Positions 42,613-50,000 of a DNA stretch of 64,000 nt are shown in pieces; position 1 is the stretch's first letter, and the number at the start of each line of letters is the position of its first letter. Location of the stretch: NCBI RefSeq assembly GCF_014646255.1, contig NZ_BMNC01000023.1, forward strand, positions 1-64,000. Reading direction: 5' to 3'. Both the position numbers and the translations under genes were made by a program. The DNA is from Lentzea pudingi. Lineage in GTDB: Bacteria > Actinomycetota > Actinomycetes > Mycobacteriales > Pseudonocardiaceae. Under the pieces are notes generated by a model. The model did not search any database. It worked only from the letters and a program-made list of their open reading frames with translations, and had not been told where the DNA came from.

Positions 42613-43526
42613 CAGTCCACCAACGTCCGGCCGGTGAGCCGCAGGAACACGTCCTCCAGCGAACTGCGCCGCACCAGGCTCTGCACCGGCTGCACCCCGT
42701 GCTCGTGGACTCTTTGGAGAGTCGCCTCCCCGTCCTTGGTGTAGAGCAACAGCCGATCCGGCAACACCTCGACCCGCTCCGCGAAGCGCTCCAGGTCCGG
42801 TTTCTCCGCACCAGGCTGGAACCGCAACTCCAGCACTTCCCTGGTCGAGTACCGGTTGATCAGCTCACTGGGCGACCCCTCGGCAGCGATCCGCCCACCG
42901 TCCATCACCACGAGCCGATCGCACAACTGCTCGGCCTCGTCCATGTAATGCGTGGTGATGATGAGCGTGACACCGTCCTGCTTCAGCCGGAACAGCCTGT
43001 CCCACAACAGATGCCGAGCTTGCGGGTCCAACCCGGTGGTCGGTTCGTCGAGCAACAGCAACTCGGGATCGTTCACAAGCGACCGCGCGATGGTCAGCCG
43101 CCGCTTCATCCCACCGCTCAACGGCTCGACCTCGTGGTCCCCCCGATCCGACAGCTGCGCGAACTCGAGCAACTCCACGGCCTTCTCCCGGCACTTCTGC
43201 CGCGACATCCCGAAGTACCGCCCGTAGATCTGCAGGTTCTGCCGAACCGTCAACTCGGTGTCGAGGTTGTCCAACTGCGGCACCACCCCGAGCCGAGCCC
43301 GGATCTTGGGCCCTTCGGTCCCGGGATCCATCCCGAGCACCTTCAACTCCCCACCGGTCCGCCCGGACACACACGAGATCATCCGCATGGTCGACGACTT
43401 CCCGGCCCCGTTGGGCCCGAGAAACCCGAACGCCTCCCCCCGCCGCACCTCGACGTCGATGCCCCGCACGGCCTCGAACGACCCGAAGTGCTTGGTCAAA
43501 GCCTTGGCCTCAACAAGGTTGTCCAC
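42612..43526 (-). CDS. ABC transporter ATP-binding protein (DrrA/NodI-like)
   Basis: The 304-residue protein has Walker A GFLGPNGAGKSS, the Q-loop VVPQLDNLD, the signature LSGGMKRRLTIARSLVNDP, Walker B LLLLDEPTTGLD and the H-loop ITTHYMDEAE. A C-terminal extension of about 70 residues, as in DrrA-type drug exporters, ends SSLEDVFLRLTGRTLVD. GTG 43526 is the likely start. It heads the operon and is divergent from the GNAT gene. Confidence 0.93.
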   Translation of the reverse strand: MDNLVEAKALTKHFGSFEAVRGIDVEVRRGEAFGFLGPNGAGKSSTMRMISCVSGRTGGELKVLGMDPGTEGPKIRARLGVVPQLDNLDTELTVRQNLQIYGRYFGMSRQKCREKAVELLEFAQLSDRGDHEVEPLSGGMKRRLTIARSLVNDPELLLLDEPTTGLDPQARHLLWDRLFRLKQDGVTLIITTHYMDEAEQLCDRLVVMDGGRIAAEGSPSELINRYSTREVLELRFQPGAEKPDLERFAERVEVLPDRLLLYTKDGEATLQRVHEHGVQPVQSLVRRSSLEDVFLRLTGRTLVD

Positions 43527-43582
43527 AAGACCCGACGTTAACGAACAGGTCTGACAATTCTCGACGCAATTACGATCCCCCC

Positions 43583-44167
43583 ATGCCCGAACTCCGCTGG
43601 CCAACGGAAGCCGACGACACCCTCCGAGCCGAGATCCACACAGTCGTCCACGACGTGGTGGCAGCAGGCGGCGCAGTCGGCTACCACGAGCCTCCGACCT
43701 ACGCCCGCATCTCAACCTGGCTGGACACGGTCCTCAAACAGGTCCGAGACGGCGACGCGGCCTTCTGCACCGCAGTGGTCGACGGCGCGGTGCGCGCGGT
43801 GGGCCTGTGGCGACGCGGTCCGACCGCCGTCTTCCAGCACCGGGCCGAGGTCCAGCAGATCATGGCCCACCCGTCGGCACGCGGCCTGGGGTTGGGCAAA
43901 CGGGTGATGGAGGGCTTGGTGGCCAACGCCCAGGAGCAGGGCATCGAAATCCTGATGCTGGGCGTACGAGGCAACAACCACGGCGCCATCGAACTGTACG
44001 AGGGCCTGGGCTTCAGGGAATGCGGCCGCATGCCGAACGCGATCGCCGTGGGGACCGAGCGGTGGGACGACGTGTGGATGTACCTGCCGCTGGGCTACCC
44101 GGAGGGGACGACGCTGAACGGCGCGGCGGCGGGGGGATTGGGCAGCAGCCCACGCAGGAACGCCTGA
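43583..44167 (+). CDS. GNAT family N-acetyltransferase
   Basis: The 194-residue protein has the acetyl-CoA motif A VQQIMAHPSARGLGLGKRVMEGLVANAQEQG and motif B MLGVRGNNHGAIELYEGLGFRECGR. The acceptor is unknown. It is divergent from the ABC export operon with a 56-base gap, so the two may share control, possibly in antibiotic resistance (inference). Confidence 0.9.
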   Translation: MPELRWPTEADDTLRAEIHTVVHDVVAAGGAVGYHEPPTYARISTWLDTVLKQVRDGDAAFCTAVVDGAVRAVGLWRRGPTAVFQHRAEVQQIMAHPSARGLGLGKRVMEGLVANAQEQGIEILMLGVRGNNHGAIELYEGLGFRECGRMPNAIAVGTERWDDVWMYLPLGYPEGTTLNGAAAGGLGSSPRRNA

Positions 44168-44241
44168 CAACCGCGAAGCCGGAGGCGAGCCGTCCTTCAG
44201 CCAGCGATGCCGCAGGCGAGCCGTCTTTACCAAACACACTG

Positions 44242-44385
44242 GGTGGGGTGGCTTCGTCACGAGTCGTGCCATAGCTCCTGCTGCATGCAAGGAGGGGTGT
44301 CAACTCGACACGCTTTTCGTCGAGTTGACACCCCTCCTTGCATGTGGCCCGCTCTTGGCTCGACTCGTGACGAAGCCACCCCACC
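44242..44385. repeat. Nested perfect palindrome, 25-bp outer and 26-bp inner arms
   Basis: The outer arms 44242-44266 and 44361-44385 are perfect 25-bp inverted repeats (starting GGTGGGGTGGCTTCGTCACG). The inner arms 44284-44309 and 44319-44344 are perfect 26-bp inverted repeats (starting CATGCAAGGAGGGGTGTCAA) around a 9-nt loop. Unpaired interior segments of 17 and 16 bases separate the two stems. The whole could fold as a 144-base cruciform or RNA hairpin. It has the look of a small inverted-repeat mobile element, or of a bidirectional terminator far larger than needed. Confidence 0.9.
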
Positions 44386-44484
44386 GACGCAACCAAACCA
44401 AGCAACAGGCAGCCGCCGAAAGCAACAGGCGTGCCATCTACCTGCGTGGGGCGTGGACCCCGGCTTTGGATCAGATTGGCGGGG

Positions 44485-44503
44485 CCTGGGGCGGAGCCCC
44501 AGG
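44485..44503 (-). terminator. Terminator downstream of ndk
   Basis: CCTGGGGC and GCCCCAGG form a perfect 8-bp stem with a 3-base loop, 20 bases past the ndk stop on the minus strand. There is no T tract. Confidence 0.6.
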
Positions 44504-44522
44504 AATCAGCCAAGCAGCTCAA

Positions 44523-44933
44523 TCAGAGGTTCGGAAACCAAATCTTGATCTCCCGCTCAGCCGACTCGACCGAGTCCGACCCGTGCACCAGGTTGTACTG
44601 GACCTCAGTACCAAAATCCCCACGAATCGTGCCAGGGGTGGCCTTCTCGACGGGGTCGGTCCCACCGGCGAGCTGACGGAAGGCCGGGATCGCGCGAACG
44701 CCCTCGACCACGATCGCGACCAACGGACCACCGGTGATGAAGTCGACCAGGTCACCGTAGAACGACTTGCCGTCGTGCTCCGCGTAGTGCTGCTCGGCGG
44801 TGGCGCGGTCGGCGGTGCGCAGCTCGAGGGCAGCGAGCTTGAGGCCCTTGCGCTCGATCCGGGCGATCACCTCGCCAACGAGACCACGGGCAACGCCATC
44901 GGGCTTAACGAGAACCAGGGTGCGCTCGGACAC
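44523..44933 (-). CDS. ndk: Nucleoside diphosphate kinase
   Basis: The 136-residue protein begins SERTLVLVKPDGVARGLVGEVIARIERKG and has the active-site histidine in YNLVHGSDSVESAEREI. It balances NTP pools by phosphotransfer. The start is GTG 44933, with GAGGAG upstream. Confidence 0.97.
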   Translation of the reverse strand: MSERTLVLVKPDGVARGLVGEVIARIERKGLKLAALELRTADRATAEQHYAEHDGKSFYGDLVDFITGGPLVAIVVEGVRAIPAFRQLAGGTDPVEKATPGTIRGDFGTEVQYNLVHGSDSVESAEREIKIWFPNL

Positions 44934-45007
44934 GACGGTGTGACTCCTCGAAAACAGGTACGGGATGTGCCGACAAGGGTAACCGCGCGCATGCGGCGCA
45001 CTTCGGG

Positions 45008-45046
45008 AGGGCTGTGACCGGGGCTACTCCCCCTCACGCCAGCCCT
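45008..45046 (-). terminator. Terminator of the MFS efflux gene
   Basis: AGGGCTG and CAGCCCT enclose an inner GTGA..GGGG/CCCC..TCAC stem directly after the MFS stop codon. Confidence 0.7.
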
Positions 45047-46489
45047 CTAGTGCACCAGCACGGGCTGAGCGTCCCGGTCGACGGAAACCTGCCGCAACAC
45101 GAACACCGCCAGCCCCAGAGCCACCGCCACCAACCCGGCCGAAATCCAGAACGCCAGGTGGAACCCGGACGTCAAAGCCTCCAACCGCCCAACCCCGGAG
45201 GCCAGCAACGACGACGTGTAACTCGTAGAGGTAGTGGCCAGCACAGCCAGCCCCAACGCCCCACCCACCTGAGCAGTCGTGTTCACCAGCCCAGAAGCCA
45301 GCCCGGCTTCGTCGTGCGAAGCACCGGACATCGCCAAGGTCATCAACGCGGGAAACGACAACCCGAGCCCAACACCCAACGGCGCCACCGCAGGCAGGAT
45401 GTGCGCGACATAGGACCCGTCCACCGGCACCTGCGTGAACACCACCATGCCAACAAGCATGAACACCAACCCGACGATCAACATGTTCCGCTCACCGAAC
45501 CGGGCGTTCAACCGAGCCGACAACGACACCGAGAACACCGCGATAGCACCGGCAACGGGCATGAACGCCAGCCCGATCTGCAGCGGCGTGTACTGCAGAA
45601 CCAACTGCATGTACAGCGTCCCGAGGAAGAACAGCCCGAACATGCCGGCGACCATGGAGATCTGCACCAGGTTCGCGCCAGTCACGTTGCGAGAGCGAAA
45701 CACCCGCAACGGCAGCAACGGCTTGGCAGCAGTCCTCTGCCGCACCACAAATCCCACCAACAACGCCACCGCCACGGCACCAAGCCCCAGCGTGTGCGCA
45801 GAGCCAAACCCGTAGTGCTCAGCCTTGACGATCGTGTACACCCCGAGCATCACCGCGGCCACGATCAGCAGCGCCCCAAGAACATCCGCCCCCTCACGCA
45901 GCCCAAGACCAATGGAGTCAGGCACCAAACGCACAGCGGCAACGGCGGCCACGATCCCGATCGGGATGTTCACGAAGAAGATCCAGTGCCACGACATCGC
46001 ATCCGTCAGCACACCACCGAGCAACAACCCCAAAGACGCACCAGCAGCAGCGACGAAGCTGAAGATGCCGATGGCGCGCCTCTGCTCGTCCTTCTCCGGG
46101 AACATGGTCACGACCATGCCCAGCGTCACGGACGTGGCCAGCGCACCGCCCGCGCCCTGCACGAAACGCGACACGATCAGCATCTCGGCGCTCAGCGACA
46201 GCCCGCACAGCAGCGACGCCACCGTGAAGACGCCGAGGCCGATCAGGAACACCTTCTTGTGCCCGATCAAGTCGCCGAGACGGCCCGCGAGCAGGAGCAG
46301 ACCGCCGTAGGCGATCAGGTACGCGTTCACGACCCAGGCGAGTCCCGCCTGGCCGAACTCGAGGTCCTCCGCGATCGCGGGCAGCGCGACGTTCACGATC
46401 GTCTGGTCCAGCACGATCATCAACATCCCTGCGCACAGCACGATCAGCGCCAGCCAGCGCGCGTCGGTCTTCGATCCCCCTGAAGTCAT
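45047..46489 (-). CDS. MFS drug efflux transporter, DHA2 (14-span) family
   Basis: The 480-residue protein has motif C-type LDQTIVNVALPAIAEDL in helix 1, WVVNAYLIAYGGLLLLAGRLGDLIGHKKVF and RFVQGAGGALATSVTLGMV, all EmrB/QacA features. It probably exports toxic lipophilic compounds with proton antiport. Its gene follows that of a MarR regulator, with an inverted-repeat operator (46505-46528) in the 40-base gap. Confidence 0.92.
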   Translation of the reverse strand: MTSGGSKTDARWLALIVLCAGMLMIVLDQTIVNVALPAIAEDLEFGQAGLAWVVNAYLIAYGGLLLLAGRLGDLIGHKKVFLIGLGVFTVASLLCGLSLSAEMLIVSRFVQGAGGALATSVTLGMVVTMFPEKDEQRRAIGIFSFVAAAGASLGLLLGGVLTDAMSWHWIFFVNIPIGIVAAVAAVRLVPDSIGLGLREGADVLGALLIVAAVMLGVYTIVKAEHYGFGSAHTLGLGAVAVALLVGFVVRQRTAAKPLLPLRVFRSRNVTGANLVQISMVAGMFGLFFLGTLYMQLVLQYTPLQIGLAFMPVAGAIAVFSVSLSARLNARFGERNMLIVGLVFMLVGMVVFTQVPVDGSYVAHILPAVAPLGVGLGLSFPALMTLAMSGASHDEAGLASGLVNTTAQVGGALGLAVLATTSTSYTSSLLASGVGRLEALTSGFHLAFWISAGLVAVALGLAVFVLRQVSVDRDAQPVLVH

Positions 46490-46504
46490 AAGAGGAACCG
46501 TAAC

Positions 46505-46528
46505 AGATAGTTTTGTACGGGACTATCT
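46505..46528 (-). promoter_or_regulatory. MarR-type operator 1
   Basis: On the minus strand GATAGT-N10-ACTATC forms a perfect inverted repeat between marR and the efflux gene. It shares GATAGTCCCG and the ATAGTTTTGT string with the second site upstream of marR. Confidence 0.65.
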
Positions 46529-46529
46529 T

Positions 46530-47012
46530 CTATCCAACGGCATGACGCAGAGCACGTTTCCGCGGCGGCTTCTCGCACGCCACGGGAGCGCTCAAACGAC
46601 CTTCCACCAGGCGCGTCAGACCGTTGACCATGCCTTCGCGCTCGTTGTCCGGCAACGAGCCCAGCACGCTGCCGACGACGTCCGAGTACACGTCGTCCGC
46701 CTTCGCCACGATCGCGCGACCGGCCTCGGTCACCACCACGACACGGGCGCGACGGTCCGTCGGCGACGGCTGGCGCTCGGCATAACCAGCGGATTCGAGG
46801 GCGTCCATCGTCACGACCATGGTCGTCTTGTCGATGCTGATCCGGTCCGCGATCTCGGTCTGCGTGAGCCCCGCGTCCAGCGCGCTCGACAGCACGCAGC
46901 GGGCTCGCGGAGTCAGTCCGATCTCCGCGAGCCTCGCCGTCAGCTCCGTCTCGAGCGCGTGCCCCGTCCGATGCAGCAGCATCATCAGGTCAGTACACCC
47001 CGTCGTGCCCAT
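46530..47012 (-). CDS. MarR-family transcriptional regulator
   Basis: The 160-residue winged-helix protein has TQTEIADRISIDKTTMVVTMDALESAGYAERQPSPTDRRARVVVVTEAGR, the MarR HTH and wing with the conserved DRR. It likely represses itself and the adjacent efflux gene, and is released by a small-molecule ligand. It lies between the pullulanase gene and the efflux gene on the same strand, with matching operator-like sites on both sides. Confidence 0.92.
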   Translation of the reverse strand: MGTTGCTDLMMLLHRTGHALETELTARLAEIGLTPRARCVLSSALDAGLTQTEIADRISIDKTTMVVTMDALESAGYAERQPSPTDRRARVVVVTEAGRAIVAKADDVYSDVVGSVLGSLPDNEREGMVNGLTRLVEGRLSAPVACEKPPRKRALRHAVG

Positions 47013-47039
47013 GACCCCACGGTAGCAAACTGTTCTGCA

Positions 47040-47066
47040 ACAAAACTATTTCTCAGCGGGACTATC
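47040..47066 (-). promoter_or_regulatory. MarR-type operator 2, upstream of marR
   Basis: Read on the minus strand it contains GATAGTCCCG, then ATAGTTTTGT, the same blocks as site 1 but at different spacing. It overlaps the last bases of the pullulanase gene. Confidence 0.55.
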
Positions 47067-50000
47067 GCTCGAGCACCACGACCGAACGCGCGGCACCTGC
47101 TTTCTTCTCCCTGGTCAGCGGCTTCCAGTCACCGGCGGGCAGCGTGGCGGCCTGGTCCGTCGGGTACGGGTTGATCACCACGACGAGACCCTTCCGAAGA
47201 CCATCCACATCCGGTCCGACCGTGTCATCGATGTGCATGACGACCAGACCGGACCGGGCGGCGGGGAACGAGACCTTCTGCTGCACCAACTCGGCGGACC
47301 CCAGCGAGAACAGGGGCGACGACTGACGAATCCGCAGCAGTTCCAAGGTCGCGTCCAGCGAGGCCTTCATGTCGGACGAAGAAGGCTTCGCCAGGCCCAG
47401 CAACGGCTTCGCGTACGGCCACTTCGCCTCGTTGTCTGCCTTGGGCGGCAACCCGCGGCCGAAACCGTTGTCGCGCAACGACGGGTCGTAGGCGTTGAAC
47501 CAGTCACCCGAGTCGTAGCTGTTGCGGTCCAACGACTTCGAGCGCAGGAACTCGGTGCCCGCGTGCACGAACGGCCGCCCCTGCCCGAGCAACGCCGGTG
47601 CCAGCGAGACCGTCTGCATCCTCACCCGGTCGGCCATGGAGGTCTCCGGCTTCAGCTTGTACATCAACGCGTCGAACAACGCCTCGTTGTCGTGCGCGTC
47701 GACGTACGTGATGGCCTCCAACGGCTGCCCGGTGTACCCAGCGGGCGAACCGTTGTACTGCACATCGCGCCCAGAAACCACGGGCCCAGCGGCGGACTGG
47801 AACTGGTACGACGCCATGTTGCCCGCCATGCCCAGCTTGACCAGGTCGCTGTAGTTCTCCAGCCGCGCAGCGACATCACCGTTGGCGGGCGAGGAGTTCA
47901 CGTCCCCGGCCAGACCGGAACCGAGCCCCTGCACGCGCGGATCGTCGTCGAACGGACCGCCGCCACGAACCGCATCACGCAACCGGTCGCTGAACGTCCC
48001 GACACCGGTACCGGCCATGTTCGCCTGCGTGGCCTGCTCGAACCGGGCGTTGCCGGCGACCTCGCCGAACTCCCAGCCCTCGCCGTAGACACCGATCTTG
48101 CGCCCGTCCACACCGTCCCGCTCCACGGTCAGCGCGTCCAGCGCCGCCCGCACCGCGAGGATGTTCGCCTTCGGGTGGTGGCCCATCAGGTCGAACCGGA
48201 ACCCGTCGACCTTGTAGTTGCGGGCCCAGCGCACCACCGAGTCCACGACGAGCTTGCCCATCATGGCGTTCTCGGTCGCGGTGTTCGCGCAGCACGTGGA
48301 GTTCGCGACCGAGCCGTCGAGGTTGAGCCGCTGGTAGTAGCCGGGCACGACCTTGTCGAGCACGGATGTCGGTGCGTCGCCGAACGCCGCCGTGTGGTTG
48401 TAGACCACGTCCACCACCACGCGGTTGCCGTTGTCGTGCAACGACTTCACCATCTCGCGGTACTGCTTCGAACGCGCCCAGCCGTTCTGCGCGTCCGCCG
48501 TGGCGTACGAGCCCTCGGGCACGTCGTAGTGGAACGGGTCGTAACCCCAGTTGAAGCCGTCACGCCCGGCCACCGCGCCGACGCAGGCCTGCTGCTGGTC
48601 GGAGTCCGCGGGCAACGCTTTGAGATCACACGCGGGCGTCGCCTGCTCGGACCGCTTCTCGGGGATCGTCGCGATGTCGAACGTCGGCAGCAGGTGCACG
48701 GTGTCCATGCCCGCCGCGGCCAGCGTCTTCAGGTGCTTCATCCCCGTCGAGTCGCGGTGCGTGAACGCCTTATAGGTGCCGCGATCCGCCGCCGGGACGG
48801 ACTGGTCGTTGATCGAGAAGTCCCGCACGTGCAGCTCGGTGATCGCACCGCCCATGCCCTTCGCGACGTCACGAGCCCACCCGGCGGGCATCGACCGGGA
48901 GTCCTTGAGATCAGCGAACTGCGAGTGCGTCGAGTTCACCGACAGCGCCACGGAGTACGGGTCGGTGACCACGACCGTGCGCTGCCAGTTGGTGACCTCG
49001 AACTGGTAGTACTTGTTCTTCCAGTCGCCGGAACCGGTCCACGACCCCGAGGCGGCGTCGCGCTCTAGCTGCACGACCTTCCGCGGCTCGCCGGCAGGCT
49101 GGTCGAACAGGCGCAGCTTGACGTTGGACGCCGTCGGCGCCCACAACCTGACCGAGGCGCGGCCGTGGTCGAACGTCGGCCCGAACGTCAGTTTCGTTGC
49201 CGCGGCGGCATAACGGTCGTCGAGCACACCAGCGATCTGCACGCTCGTGCGGTGCCGGATCGCTCCGCCCGCGTCGACGTGCACGGCGGAAAGCTTGTCC
49301 CGCAGCGCCTCGTCCACGAACCCGCGCACAGCGAACACCGGCTTGCCGCGCAGGTGCGGGAACTGCGCTGGCACCTCCTCGGTCGTCGGTGAGAGCCGCA
49401 ACACCCGTGGGCCGTACTCGAGCCGGTAGCCGTCGGACTGCACCGACGGGACGTCCCAGACGACCTTGTCCTTGGCGATCCAGATCGCCTTGGCCTTGGT
49501 CAGGTCGTCGTCGGCGGCCGGACCGGCGTTCGGCGGGAGCAGGTAGGTCTCGTTCCCCTGCAGCTGCCACACCTCGTTGCCCTTCTGCCCCAGGTCGAGG
49601 AACTGGTCGGGGCCGGGGTCCTTGGTGTCGCCGCGGTGCACGATGTAGCTCAGACCGGCCGCACCTGCTGCCAGCGGCACCGACCAGTAGACGCCGAACT
49701 GGTCACGCCCGTCCGGCACGCGCGACTGGTTCCAGCCCGGTGACGGCTCCGCGGACCCCGTCCAGTGGTACATCGTCCAGTCGGTGTAGTCGCCGTCCGG
49801 GCGGTTGTAATGGATCACCGCGCGGTTCTCGGCGGCAGCGAGCGAAGCGTGCACCTTGCCGCCCGCGACCCACGCGTGACCGCTCGTGAACTTGCCCGAG
49901 GCCTCCACGGTCGTGCCGCGCACGACGGAGAAGTCGGTGGTGGGCGGCAGCTCCGCGACCCCGTTCACGAATGGCACGTCCCCACGTCCGGCAACGCGCA

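Larger units (their letters stand above)
44168..44522. other. Convergent intergenic region GNAT-ndk
   Basis: These 355 bases contain no credible gene. They hold two related strings around AGGCGAGCCGTC (44183-44195 and 44214-44226), the nested palindrome (44242-44385) and the ndk terminator (44485-44503). Confidence 0.7.
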
